DNA of 64,000 nucleotides from Anisus vortex (GCA_949126835.1 OX421506.1:22410181-22474180); one strand, 5' to 3'. Counted from the first letter of the stretch, positions 34,641-46,979 are shown. Program-made: numbers and translations. Notes: generated by a model not told the origin, from the letters alone.

Positions 34641-35187
34641 TTTAAAATAAAGTCTCTTCTTTGTCCTAGTTTATTCAGTAAAGCTATGAAATTGCATAAA
34701 GAAAAAAAACTTTGAATATAAACGCAAGACTAGACGCCAATCTTTTTTACGCCTAGTATGAAATACTTTTCAAATAGCATCTGTAACGAGTCATATTATA
34801 TATAAGCATTAAGGCTGTAATTTTAACAGTAACAAAATCAATACTATAATTCTTCGACTATAAATATTTCCAACCATTCTGTATTTTGTACATCGCATGC
34901 AGGATCGTCTTACATGGATATGTAAAAGGTCATATTTTCAAATCAAAATGTTATTTTATTCAATATCCGAAATGGGGCGCGTTGTGTTATAATATGCTGG
35001 TGTAGTAGTTGGTGTTCGTCCATCGTAGATTGATGACTTCCTTCCTTTATGAAACGTCATCAATTTCTGTGAGACTGGATCTAAATTTGGGACTTCGTAG
35101 TACGGAAGAACTAATAACCAATCGCTGTTAGGATTGTTCAACCACATGCGTAATAATAGAAACTAAACACCTCTATTTTAGACGGTA
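34641..35187. other. AT-rich DNA, nothing recognised
   Basis: A 63-codon minus frame at 34956-35147 has no recognised motif. Confidence 0.4.
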
Positions 35188-35398
35188 GCTAAGTACCCTT
35201 CCGACCAAACCGATCATGCTAGGGGATGTGTGGCCAGCACAATGCCCAGCCGCCTTTACTTTACACCAACTAGTGTCAGAGCTGGGTAGACTTAGGGACA
35301 CTCTTAAGTCCAGGGAAAAATCCTAGCCTCCACCAGGATTCGAACCCAGAACTTTCGGATCGCCAGTCGAACGGGCTGTCGCTCGGCAACTGTGCCCC
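35188..35398 (-). mobile_element. tRNA-headed SINE, complete copy
   Basis: Best-preserved copy. On the minus strand it starts GGGGCACAGTTGCCGAGCGA (tRNA head with A-box-like GTTGCCGAGCG), then has a B box GGGTTCGAATCC, GGCTAGGATTT, a CTACCCAGCTCTGACAC core, GGCGGCTGGGCATTGTGCTG, and ends GGTCGGAAGGGTACTTAGC. About 211 bp. Confidence 0.88.
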
Positions 35399-35791
35399 AT
35401 ATTTTAGACGGTATGACGATGAAAAATAAGAATAAGATTATTTGACATAAAGTTGCAAAATTGAAGTAATCCTGGCCAGTATATTTCATCTTTAAAAAAA
35501 GACGCAACATCAACTTGATAGAATGAGCTATTATAAAAAATAATAAATTGTCATTGACATTTCTAGTTTAAAAACAACAACACATCGGTATTATTTAACA
35601 ATGGCAGTAATAAATATCAATCTTGTATTTTCATTCTGGACATCCCAATAGATTCCCCATACGGTCTACGGTATTTACTTTCATGTCTTCTTATCTAGGA
35701 ATTCGCCTTTATTTTCTTTTAAAATAATATCTTTGCACGATTCTCGATTACAAAACGCTATATATTTGTTGATGGAAACACGCGCGCATAT

Positions 35792-35792
<1 letters not shown>

Positions 35793-35886
<94 letters not shown>
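35793..35886. repeat. (TA)n microsatellite, ~94 bp
   Basis: A pure TA run. It is self-complementary and prone to cruciform extrusion and length change. Confidence 0.97.
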
Positions 35887-35888
<2 letters not shown>

Positions 35889-36529
35889 AGAGATAGTTAT
35901 TGGATATTAAATGCATAGTTTCTAATAACCCGTTTATTGACCTTAAAAAAATCGTATCTGATCCTACGCTTTAAGCGTTTCCCAATGAAGCCCAAGTGTA
36001 CTACACAATAAAGACGTTGGCGTCTAGTTGCGGAAACCAAATTACGTGTGACCTTTGTACATTCATTTGATACCAGTTGTCTCTCTTGCCCGATAGGGTC
36101 AGAAAAAATTTGAGTTAGTAATGATATAATGCAGGGGTCGGCAACCTTTTGCTAATAGTGTACCGAACTAGGATTTCTAAATCATTGAGCGTGCCGAAAG
36201 CCTAAATAAAAGTCAAGCGTGTTCTGTTATACTTTAAAAAAAAAAAAATTTCCGACAATACGACAATAACTCCGTAGCAAGACCAAGGCCAAAAGTAAAG
36301 AAGATTTATAGAGCAAATCGTTAAACCGTTTTATGTAATAACAAATTAAGGTGTTTGTGATTGTCATACTTTTTATTTGCATTTATATCAAACAAGACGA
36401 TTTCCCGGCATTGAGTGGGAAGGCAAATATATATACTAAAACCATTTTTATAAACTACGATGTGCAGAAAGCTATAATAATCATTATTAATCATTTACTG
36501 AAAATTTTTAGAAAAGGAATTTAAAATAA

Positions 36530-36920
36530 ATATTGTAATCGGGTTAAAAAAAGGGCATGTATTTTCATTTAACAAAAAGTTTGAACTATCCCTGGCTGAG
36601 AATCGAAAAGCTGTCTCCCGCATTCGTCTAAAATATAATTAATAGATGTTACTTTCTGAAAACATTTTACAAAAATTTTAAGTCCGGGAATTCTGTGCAA
36701 TCTTTTTTTTTAAATACTAATGGAAATTTTAAAAAGTAGAAAAAAGAAGTTATCGGTTGGGAATCAAACCCAGGTCGCCCTCATGCCAGTGTCGGATACG
36801 CTTACCACTCAGCTAAGGAGGACACGTGCAGACAGAGAGATGGCAAAAGTAAAGCAGTCACGTGTTTTTAAAATTAACCAGTGGGGATCGGAATCCACAC
36901 ACACACAAGTCTACTATAAG
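36530..36920 (-). mobile_element. Helentron-like element, partial, nested in hAT
   Basis: Minus-strand reading: GTAGACTTGTGTGTGTGTGG, then CACGTGACTGCTTTACTTTT, then a tRNA-like block at 36758-36828 (TTAGCTGAGTGGTAAGCG ... GGGCGACCTGGGTTTGATTC), ending at AACCCGATTACAATATTTA. The hairpin 3' end is missing. Confidence 0.62.
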
Positions 36921-37094
36921 GTCATATATTTTATTACTAACTTTCATATTTATGGTAATTATTGTCTAAACATTATCATTTGGTAGTCAAGATGACGGTA
37001 ATTATTGTCTAAACATTATCATTTGGTAGTCAAGATGATGATAAAATATTTGCTAATATTAATTAAGCTTACAGTTTGATCTCAGTTTAACCAT

Positions 37095-37436
37095 AGACTA
37101 TAATAAGATGGACCGCTTGCTCTATTTTTTGAGCTTATATCAACTTTTTTTCCGTCCGCAACCAATGGGCCGTATTGCTGCTGAGAGTTAACACCCTTGC
37201 CCCTTATACAAGTCAATCTTATATATACCGTAATTGTAAAGATTGCTGCTGAGAGTTAACACCCTTGCCCCTTATACAAGTCAATCTAAGTTATATACCG
37301 TAATTGTAAAATGGGCAAGGGTGTTAACTCTCATCAGCAATACGGCCCATTAGGCTGTCTTCAATTACTTCTACACTCCTCGTTGTTTCTTAAATGTTTC
37401 CGCTTTATACAACTTTCAATTTTAATTTTAATATAC
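37095..37436 (+). repeat. Dispersed AGACTATAATAAGATGG repeat, interrupted copy
   Basis: Aligns to 18587-18740 on both sides of a 182-bp insert at 37167-37348. Confidence 0.65.
37167..37348. mobile_element. 182-bp foldback insert
   Basis: Left end GGGCCGTATTGCTGCTGAGA with GTTAACACCCTTGCCC; right end GGGCAAGGGTGTTAAC with TCTCATCAGCAATACGGCCC, an inverted repeat of about 36 bases. The left side also has a direct 72-75 bp duplication (GCTGCTGAGAGTTAACACCC at 37177 and 37241). The homologous site at 18.66 kb lacks it. Confidence 0.75.
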
Positions 37437-38401
37437 TTACACTCAGAAGTGACTAAATATGTATCAGACATACAAATTGGAAAGAACATTCAAGGCAAGG
37501 CGCTCATTAATTGATACAGACTAATTACATGTAAAAAAAAAGTTTTTTTTCTCATGTTCTTTAATTAAAAATAAATGTAAGTAATTTCAAAACAAATGTA
37601 TTTGTATTATAAATTTAATAAATATTAGAGACATTTTTAATAGTACTAGATGTATATTATGTAATGTCTGTAATTATTAATGTTTAAAAAATAAACTCTT
37701 CAAATGGACAAACAATTATTGCAGGAAATGTTTATTTACAAGTGACCTCTTTGTATGCTTAAAACAGCTTTCAAGTCCGAACAAATATGTTATTTTGTTA
37801 AATGTGTAAGTTGAACCAAAAGCTGAAAGTAGAGCGAATGTCTAGCAGTTGAGAAAAGCATATGACTTTCCTAAGCAGCTTCCTTCCAGATTTTTCCGCA
37901 AATGGGCACATTTGGATGCCCATTTTAGAATATTTAAAATTCAACTTGCTGCATTGTAAAATCTCCAATAAAAAAAAGATCCACATCTAAGAATGTTGTC
38001 GTCAGATCAAACCAGTTAGGCTTGATGTGGTATGAAAAAAATGAGTCCATGAATTGAAAGTCTTGCATTTGGTTAGAAAACTCTGCTTTAAGTGTTTTAA
38101 TGTACTTCTGAAAAAGCCCAACTATCTATCAATATATGCTTAATATAGGGATTGTAGGGATACAGCAATAGGGATTGTAGGGATTCAGCAATAGGGATTG
38201 TAGGGATTCAGCAATTCACTGAAATGTGTTGCTATGTCATTCAGAAACATCGGCTTCAACTGTCAATTTTTCTCATTTAAAACCAAAACATTTTGTTGTT
38301 TTTTCATCAATAAAAAGCACCTCTTGGTGGTCTCTCGCGTGCCATTGAAAATAGCTCCGCGAGCCAAGTTTGGTATGCGTGTCTTAGGTTGTCGACCCCT
38401 G

Positions 38402-39116
38402 ATATAATTAATCATATTTTAAATTCACGATAAAGGGTTACTGAACTAGCGACTTCAATAAAAAATTCATATTAATAATTTAGCCTAAAAACCTACACTG
38501 TTAGATAGAACTAGATGAGATCTTTTAAATGACACCTCATTTGTATTTTTAGGTCAACAGGGAGGGGAGATATAAATTTTTTAGCGCTTGGAAATAAGGT
38601 GTTTTTTAAAGAAGAGAAACCCAGCCATTTTTGTGATTTAAGTTTTTTTGTAACCTTTGCACCGGAAGTAGATTAATTCACTTTTAATATAGCACTGATC
38701 TATGTATTTTATGTAAATGTACGTTTTTTATATATTTCTTTTTTCGTAAAAACTTTTTGGCGGATCGGCAAACATTGTATTTCTTTTATTAATAATATTT
38801 CTTATATATAAAGCGTTTTTTTTTCAATTAACGTGGCTAACATTTCTTCATGTTTTTGCATTTAGTGTTGTATTTTGTTGTTTTTTAATTATGTTTTTGT
38901 GGGTCTTAAAAATACGATATGATTTAAACACAAGATTAATATTGAAGACATGTTGTCACCCTCTTGAAACCTTAACTTTAACAATATAACTGTTAGTCTA
39001 ATTGTCTACACTACTTAAAAATTCAAAACTTTTTTATTTCTAATCCGATTTTAATAAATGATATACCATTGGAATCCTCTTTTCAAGCCCTTTCCAGTGA
39101 TAAATAATACCGGTAT
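38402..39116. other. AT-rich DNA, nothing recognised
   Basis: No exon or repeat family seen. Confidence 0.45.
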
Positions 39117-40214
39117 CAGACCTGCCAACGTCCGAAGAAAAAAATCTGTATTTGGGGGGGGGGGGGGGAAGAGTGCGCGCGCGCACAAGTTCTGTAGGCT
39201 TATTTTCAATTAGAAAGAATATAACTAGTATTGTTAGTTATTAATGTCAATGTAATTAGTTTTAAGTTTTAATTAATATCTGTGTATTCAACTTTAAAGA
39301 AAATCAATAGGTCAAGTTATAAAGCTAAAAACTGTTAATACAGGCTCTAGGTCTATACTATAGCCTATAGTTAGTCTATAGTATTATAGTCAATAGCCTA
39401 GTCCTAGTAGAAGGCCTAAATAGTAATAGTAACTAGTAGACTTACTAAAAATGCTAGTAGCAGGCCTTAACATATTTATACCGTATATGGCCTATACTCC
39501 CATACCTATTTAACCTAGTACTAGATAATTGAGCAACATGATAGGCTAAATATGCTTATGCTATAGGCTAGGCCTAGGTATTTTTTATACAATATTTTCC
39601 GTAGTTACTTTGGCTAAAAGAATTATTTTTCCTTATTATAGTAGTAGGCCTATTCCTAATTTGTTTTTCAATGGTCAGTATAAGAGTAATATGCGTTTAC
39701 ATTTATAGTAAAGAAATGTAAGCCTAGAGCTAAAAATGTATCGCTTTCCAAGAAAATCTGATGTCACGCAAAATTGTATTTTTTCAAAAACGAATAGGGG
39801 GCCTACCGGTAATTCGGTAGGCTTAATCATTAATATGGCTAGTTTATATGAATATAATATGGCATTGCATCGGTAGGCCTAGACCTAGAGATTCGGTGTT
39901 TGTTTTTTGTTTTTTTTTATATCAGATTATTTTTGAAATCGCTACATTTTTTTTTATGAAAATAAGTTGTAATGGGACTTTGGCACCATGGAAAACGTTT
40001 CGTAAAAACCAGGTTTGGCTATCAAAATATTAGCCTAGGCCTACGGTATAATGAAAAATAACTGAAGTGGCTTTACTATCGACAGTCCGGACGGAAAAAA
40101 AATAAAAAGAAAAAATTGCCCAAAATCGGAATTTTAAGGGCTTTGTCGGAATGTCGGAATGAGGGGTGAAAAATCCGATTAATTCCGAGAAAATCGGAAG
40201 GGTTGGCAGGTCTG
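39117..40214. mobile_element. 1.1 kb TIR element, 6-bp TSD, unclassified
   Basis: The ends CAGACCTGCCAAC and GTTGGCAGGTCTG are a perfect 13-bp inverted repeat, flanked by CGGTAT on both sides (39111-39116 and 40215-40220). The interior is non-coding, with dense CTATAG, TAGGCCTA and CCTAGG palindromes from 39340 to 39900 and CCGA/TCGGAA clusters near both ends. Confidence 0.8.
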
Positions 40215-41040
40215 CGGTATATAAAAAGGAATTATTCATTCATTTTAAACTTATAAAACTAGCAGAAGACGTTTGCTTTAACACTTTTTAATATTTTCTA
40301 TAAATAAACAAAGTAGCGGAACGGAAGTAGTCGGTTGACAAAAATGTTCTAATAAACATAGACAGTGACTGCTCTAAAAAATTCATAACTAAATCAGGCA
40401 TGATCAGGCATTAATGAAATTAGTAAATTAATTGAGTATAGATAATATATTTTATCAAATAAGATTAACTATTTCCGCTTATGAACGCTTTATATTAATT
40501 TTTGCACTTTAAACTTACCTTGTTAATGAATCCTAATTTTTTATGAAAAAAACGATCTTAACATAAAATTAATGACACAGTTTAGAAAAGTTATTTTTTT
40601 TTAATCAATTGATGTGTGGATGTTTGTGGTTTGACTTAAATACTCAGTTCTATGGTCCATTGTGTTAGACTATATTTTAACAGACGCCATTAAATGTGTT
40701 GCAAAAATTACATGGCTATAAATTGACCCCATTTGACATGCGCGGAACAGCGATATTGAAGTGTCTAACTGAACGGTTAATTCTGAAATTATTATTTGAG
40801 ATAAACATTTTTAAGCTAAAAAGTTAATAATAACCACCCAAAAAAAAAAAAAAAACTTGCTGACACTTTTGGTTAATGACTAGATTCTAGCTTGAAGTTG
40901 GTTTTATTGTGTTGGTATTGTTGTTGTTGTTTTTTGAAAGACGATTGTTACAAAATTGTCTGCCGTGTCAATCAATGCAAAGAAAGTGCGCATGAGTCAA
41001 TTCTTCAAATAAACTTCCGCGGACTATGGCAAATCTAATT
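40215..41040. other. AT-rich DNA, nothing recognised
   Basis: A poly-A run sits at 40843-40855. No exon seen. Confidence 0.45.
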
Positions 41041-42406
41041 ACCGTATATACTCGCGTAACGGGCACACTTTTTTTCTAAACAAATAATTTAGAGCAAAAA
41101 ATAGGGGTGCTACCTATACACTTGACAGACTTACTCTGTCATTAAGTTGCAACGATCAGCCGTATCCGTTGTTGGAATGTTGAAGAATTACTGGGATAAG
41201 TATAAACCTACATTTTATTTCTTAGGTCCAAGGACGTTTTGTTTTTTTTGTTGCTTACGGAGCATTTTGGCACTTAATTAAAGACTAGTGGTTATGCCCG
41301 TCAAAATGACGGCGATTACAATGTGTTTTGTTAAGACAGAAAGAAAAAAATAACTAACACTATTACAATAAAAACTATAGTGAGAACGTATCTTTCGGTA
41401 TTTAGTTTTTGTTCTTTTTTTTTATTGAAAGCATTTCAAAGGGAGATTTTTCTGAAATGGCGCTCAGTTTGGAACTTTATCATACGGTGATTAGCAATAG
41501 GTTTAAGTTTATTTAACAAAAATTAATTAACGAATCAAGCAATATTGTTTATATAATAAAAAAAAATCGTTTGGAGGACGTTTCCAATGTATACATTTAA
41601 CTTTTGTGCCGATCGGTAAAACGGCCTAGGCCTATAGCGAACAAACATATAAATAAATTTATAAACATGAAAACAAACTCACGGTAATTATGTATATTGA
41701 TTCTATACATAAATGAAATGGAAAACAAATTTGTTGGTTTGCAGGGCCTGATACCCTTTTCTTTAAGACCAATTTTGTATTGCTGTAGAGTAGCGTAAGC
41801 CTAAGTTTGCGTATTTATATTGATAATTTATATTGATAGCAAATTACAATGTGTGAAGAATCGGAAATGTACAAAATCCTTTCTTGGCCTATAATAAAGC
41901 TTGTAATAGCTTAAGATACGCTCTACTTTATCTACACAAGCCTATAGCATACTACGGTCGTGATAATCTTTCCGAGAAAACCATGCGATGACTCGATCAG
42001 ATCGGCCAATCGAAAAATTCAGAACGTTTCAAGAGAACCACGTAGACCTACTCAAACTTTTTAATATAAAAATATGCATTGGGAGTAGCGAATTAGATGG
42101 AGAAAATGATGCCTTCCAAAACCTATCTAGTTAGCCTAAATAAAAATAAAATATATTTTTTTTTTGTATTTGCGATATGCATGATTGCAAACTCTTAAAG
42201 TGAATATTTAGTTCCCTTTTTTTTAAGAGCATACTTTAAGAAAAAAAAAAAATGAAAAGGGCAGTGTAACTCCAAAAATTACGGATGCGACCTATCTGCG
42301 AATCAAGTACAAAATATAGCTTCGTCTTGGATAATCCTCAACTACGGATGCGACCTATTCGCCGTTGCGACCTATTCGCCGGTGCGACCTATACGCGAGT
42401 ATATAC
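41041..42406. mobile_element. ~1.36 kb TIR element with GTATATACTCGCGT ends
   Basis: GTATATACTCGCGT near the left end (41043) and ACGCGAGTATATAC at the right (to 42406) are perfect inverted repeats. The right end holds a TGCGACCTATTCGCC tandem (about 42349-42390). No transposase recognised. Related by its terminus to the 91-bp MITE at 14844. No clear target duplication. Confidence 0.62.
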
Positions 42407-43089
42407 AACGAATCGTTTCCTAAATGTTTTCAAGCATGTAGTTCATAAATCCAGCCATATTATCCTTAATAAATAAACACGGCGCCCGTTGATACACAAC
42501 TTGTACAATTAATTCTTAATCTATTTATTAAGTTGTAAGTTGTTGTTTTTAAATATAAAAAAAAAAAAAACTATGTTACTTGCTCCTTTTGTAAAGTTTT
42601 GGGGTCGAGCCGTTCGACCTATTTCCCAGATACGTCCTTTAAATGGAATAAACCCCAACGGAAGATTGTGCGTGCCCCAATAAGACAGAAAAACCCCTGA
42701 GGGACCAAACTTTTCATTTTCTTCGACCAGAACACTGACTACTCATACAATAAAAAAGACCAAGAAACAAAAATCAACTTTTAAAAAAGAAAATACAAGG
42801 ACTGTGTTTTTTCTCTTTCACAGAGGTGATTCCCCCCCCCCCCCCGCTCACACCCCCATCACCCGGCGACCTCGACCAATCATTCTGCTCTCTATTGACA
42901 ATGTTCAAAGGGGGATAATTCCAGAAATAACGGAGAGATGAGGTAGAAAGAGAGGCAGTAAAATAAAAAGAAATTGCCCCAAGTTGTTGCCCCCCTTGTC
43001 TAATCGAGTGCCAAATACTATCAACGGCTACATGGGAAGCGGTCAAATAAATGATCAGAAATTCCACTGCCTCTTCAACTCTCTCCATT

Positions 43090-43137
<48 letters not shown>

Positions 43138-43435
43138 TTCCTATGTCTTCATCACTCTTCTTTTCTTTGTATTAATACTTCCAACAAACTCAAATTTGCG
43201 AAGGAAAAAACAAAAAGCTTAAAGTTAACCACACAACAAGATAATATATTAACAACAAGGGTAGTTTGACAGTCACTGTCGGTCCATGGTAAAGAAGATT
43301 GAAAACTTCCACACAAAAAAAGGAAGGTTCCTGTATTTCTCCCTTCAAGTCATACACATTACACAACAACAACAACAACATAAAGGAAGAAAATTTCGCA
43401 TAGCTAATCCGATAGTGACGTTAAAGTTTCTAGAC
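42407..43435. other. Non-coding DNA with C and CT runs
   Basis: Contains a C run at 42832-42845 and a (CT)n-rich stretch at 43089-43140. No gene seen. Confidence 0.45.
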
Positions 43436-43630
43436 CAGGGTTCGGCAACCTACGGCACGCGTGCCATGCTTGGCACGCCGAGGGATTTTCAATGGAACGC
43501 GTAAGAGGCCTTAAAAAGTCAATTTATGTCTCTCCTACAAGAAATTTAGTGCTAAAGCAGGCTTTTGGCACGATGAATGTATTAGAAATCATACTTTGGC
43601 ACACTTTTATCAAAAGGTTGCACACCCCTG
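43436..43630. mobile_element. hAT MITE, 195 bp
   Basis: CAGGGTTCGGCAACC ... GGTTGCACACCCCTG, flanked by TTCTAGAC / GTCTAGAC (7 of 8). Carries the GGCACGCGTGCCATGCTTGG and TTGGCACGATGAATG blocks of the 2 kb hAT family, so it is a deletion derivative of it. Confidence 0.87.
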
Positions 43631-43638
43631 GTCTAGAC

Positions 43639-44288
43639 CAATGGCGTCAGAAAAATTACGGGGAGTTGGGGAGGGGGGGGCGATGTAATGACGATCGCTC
43701 CCCTCTCTATAACCTAGAAGCTTTTATGTCCTGAATTACAAAATTGAATGCATTCATTCCCTCCTCTCCACTTGACATTAGCATGTAAAATTGAAAAGCT
43801 GATGGCTGGCCAAACAATCTCATAGAACGTATATTACTGTATATTAGTTGGTTGTTTGTTTTTTTATGGACAGGTTCACTCAATGGACGAAAAGAAACTC
43901 TGATGAACCTGCAAATGTCACGAACATAGCTACAAAATCATCTATTTGTCTGCCAAACCCGTCCCAGTGGAAGCATTTCCAAGATGCTGGACCCGGCTTT
44001 GTCAAAAGCGTTTAACTTGCTAAATAGTGAAACATTATTGAACTTTTGCGACGTATTGGCATGACTGTGGCGACTTTCGCCAAAGAAGATCTCCATACAA
44101 GAATAGATCATTCTTAGAATCCAGAAACAAGACTTTCTGGCAAAAGTTTTGTATGGCGCTCCAGGTCTTAATTGTCTCCAAATGCGCAAGAAAATTTGTT
44201 TCGAGTAGGAGTGTAATTTTTATAAGTGTTCTAGCAAATTATGGGTGCTTACTTGTAGTTTTGAAATGTGGGTGTAGCTTACACTTAC
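43639..44288. other. Unique DNA, nothing recognised
   Basis: Minus-strand open frame of 83 codons at 43938-44189; no motif that I recognise. Confidence 0.35.
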
Positions 44289-44296
44289 ACTAGTAG

Positions 44297-44624
44297 CAGG
44301 ACCGGCTCTAGGGGTTTTGACGCCCTAGGCGAAAATAAATTCTGCGTTCTCATTAAAGTGCCTTCGCGGAGAGAAACTGAGTACTGTTAGGGCAAACTTA
44401 CCTATTTTCTAAAACAACTTAAAATTTAAAAAAAAATTCGCCTTTCATTACCTAGTAATTCGTCTGCCTATGTTAGTAGCGCGAGGAAGTACTAAACTTT
44501 AATATAGTTTATATTTTTAAGTCCCCAAATTTAAACAAATACTCAATTATGCGCCCCCCCCCCCCGCCCCAAATTTTCGCACTAGGCGGCCGCCTAAGTT
44601 GCCTATGTAGATAAGCCGGCCCTG
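44297..44624. mobile_element. hAT-like MITE, 328 bp, perfect 8-bp TSD
   Basis: The ends CAGGACCGGCTCTAGG and ATAAGCCGGCCCTG are flanked by ACTAGTAG on both sides (44289-44296 and 44625-44632). The interior has CGCCCTAGGCG and CTAGGCGGCCGCCTAAG palindromes. No coding capacity. Different family from the GGCACGCG MITEs. Confidence 0.88.
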
Positions 44625-44632
44625 ACTAGTAG

Positions 44633-45544
44633 ACTCAGTTCGTATTGTGTGCTTAGCCTACAAATTGTTCTGTTATTAGTGCTAACAATGTGTGCTTGTT
44701 AATTATTCTTTAAAATTATACAATGTTTTAATTGCGTATACCGATAATCTACGCATAGTTACAATTAAAAGCATATTGAATGTGCTATTACTTTGCGTAA
44801 ATTTTACTAGCCAACTGTGCTTTGATTGTATATTGTGCTTTTAATATTGAGCTTGTAGGTTTGTACTGTTAGATTCGGTTTGTGAATAATTATTGTGCTT
44901 GTAAATATTACCCGTTTGTATTTTTAAACTACTTTTAAACTATGCTTGTCGTTATATGTGTCGAGATCTACACAATATAGCCTACTAATAGTTTCTATAT
45001 TGTATTTAGGTTTGTCTTGCTAGTTCATGTAGAGCTGTTTATTGACATTTGATATTGATGTACAGATTATGTTTATTTTAATTGAGAAATATTTAATGAT
45101 GACCTAATAAAATTATTTTAGCTCGGCTTGAATGGTGGATTTGTTTGCTCTGTTGATTTTCTGTGTTGTTTGATTTAAGCATAACGACCAGTGGAATTGT
45201 ACAAAAGTTCAAAAATTGTAATTCTTCTTTCAAACATACTTTAAAGTGGCTTGAGTTATTATAATTATTATTGTGAACAAGGACCTAGACATACAACCAT
45301 AGAACCCCCCCCCCCCCCCCCCCCCGTGAAGATATAACATCGTAAATTGTGCTTTTAGACTGTGCTTGTAGTTTTCGCTCGTAATAGTTTATGTAAATCA
45401 AGCTTGTAATCTGTGCTTTTATGTTGTGTTTCAAATGTGTGTTTTTGAATCGGTGCCTCCTCCTCGCTCCCCTTATCAAACACACACAGCCTATTAAATT
45501 AAACAAGGTGGCGTTTTAAAAAGCTTAGGGTGAGGCAATAATAT
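44633..45544. repeat. Degenerate TGTGCTTGTA-type repeats and a C21 run
   Basis: Loose copies of TTGTGCTTGTAAT/TGTGCTTTTA recur from 44650 to 45430. An uninterrupted run of about 21 C lies at 45305-45325. No exon. Confidence 0.5.
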
Positions 45545-46228
45545 GAAATGAAGCTGTATTTGAAGGGTTAGGGTTAGGAAAGGTAATAAATACAAAAATT
45601 CACAAAGTATTTAGTTTGTTTTGTTGTTTAACTTGATAATTTAATGAATATCATAGTTTAAAGCTGTATTTGAAAGGTAATAAATACAAAAATTCACAAA
45701 GTATTTAGTTTGTTTTGTTGTTTAACTTGATAATTTAATGAATATCATAGTTTAAAGCTGTATTTGAAAGGTAATAAATACAAAAATTCGCAAAGTATTT
45801 AGTTTGTTTTGTTGTTTAACTTGATAATTTAATGAATATCATAGTTTAAAGCTGTATTTGAAAGGTAATAAATACAAAAATTCACAAAGTATTTAGTTTG
45901 TTTTGTTGTTTAACTTGATAATTTAATGAATATCATAGTTTAAAGCTGTATTTGAAAGGTAATAAATACAAAAATTCACAAAGTATTTAGTTTGTTTTGT
46001 TGTTTAACTTGATAATTTAATGAATATCATAGTTTAAAGCTGTATTTGAAAGGTAATAAATACAAAAATTCGCAAAGTATTTAGTTTGTTTTGTTGTTTA
46101 ACTTGATAATTTAATGAATATCATAGTTTAAAGCTGTATTTGAAAGGTAATAAATACAAAAATTCACAAAGTATTTAGTTTGTTTTGTTGTTTAACTTGA
46201 TAATTTAATGAATATCATAGTTTAAAAC
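45545..46228. repeat. 94-bp tandem repeat, about 7 copies
   Basis: The unit begins AAAGCTGTATTTGAAAGGTA and includes TAGTTTGTTTTGTTGTTTAA and TTTAATGAATATCATAGT. Copies are 94 bp apart (for example 45661 to 45755) and almost identical. The only recurring variant is CAAAAATTCGCAAAG versus TTCACAAAG, in an alternating block of three, which hints at a 282-bp higher-order unit. Confidence 0.95.
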
Positions 46229-46756
46229 TGTATTTATAAATGTTTCAGTTTTACATTTAAACTTGCCAACAAGGGCTGGATAAAAGGTCATGCAGTGGCC
46301 GATTGATATAAATAGATCTGACCATATTTGGCAAACGGCTCAAATGTATATATATGGGAAGGGCAGAATCGGGAAATCCCACGGGCTGAGGCGATGACTT
46401 TCCAAGAGAAAAAAAGTACATCTACCTAATAAAAAAAAGAGGGGTCAGCTAAGACGAAAATTATATCCCCTGAAATAAAAAAAAAAGAGACCAAATAATC
46501 AAATATCATCACTGGACAGAGAGAAATGAATGACGGTACAACATTAGTTGACCAGTGGTGAGTAGTGAGATGGTCAAGCTAGACTTGGAGTGTAGGTGTG
46601 TGAGTTTGTGTGTAGGGGGTAAGGCGGTCAATAGCTGGTCAGTGAGGTTAAGACTCGCTGAGCCAATGAATGATGACGAAAGGAGTGATAACGTTAGAAC
46701 AAGAAAATGATAAAGATGGAGTAGGTAAAGCGGGTGGGAATAGAAGAGAAAGAGAA
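46229..46756. other. Unique DNA, nothing recognised
   Basis: No exon or known repeat seen. Confidence 0.4.
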
Positions 46757-46832
46757 GTCTACGAAAGAGAAGTCTACGAAAGAGAAGTCTACGAAAGAGA
46801 AGTCTACGAAAGAGAAGTCTACGAAAGAGAAA
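46757..46832 (+). repeat. 15-bp tandem AGAGAAGTCTACGAA, 5 copies
   Basis: Perfect copies in frame with an open frame at 46670-46861, giving an EREVY pentapeptide repeat. No other evidence of a gene. Confidence 0.92.
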
Positions 46833-46979
46833 TTAAAAAGAGAAAATATAAGAAAGAGTGAGCAGGAAAGAAAAACAAAATGGAGTTCGAAAGAGAAGTA
46901 AACAAGATAATCGTGTAGGAAAGAGTATTAAAAACCTGAAGTAAACAAAACACTTAATAAATGAGCGAAAGATAATTAG

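Larger units (their letters stand above)
36132..38401 (-). mobile_element. hAT-family DNA transposon relic (2.27 kb), minus strand
   Basis: The ends CAGGGGTCGGCAACC and GGTTGTCGACCCCTG form a near-perfect inverted repeat. Flanks are ATATAATG (36124-36131) and ATATAATT (38402-38409), an 8-bp duplication with one mismatch. The interior is homologous in reverse to 10206-12261, including the decayed transposase at about 37730-38110 and the ATCGGCTTCAACTGTCA block at 38250. It carries a nested Helentron-like insert at about 36530-36920 and the dispersed repeat at 37095-37436. An ATAGGGATTGTAGGGATTCA triplication sits at 38150-38215. Confidence 0.86.

Noticed and set aside
46670..46861. Small protein with EREVY repeats
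   Set aside because: The frame exists because a 15-bp tandem repeat is a multiple of three; no other support.
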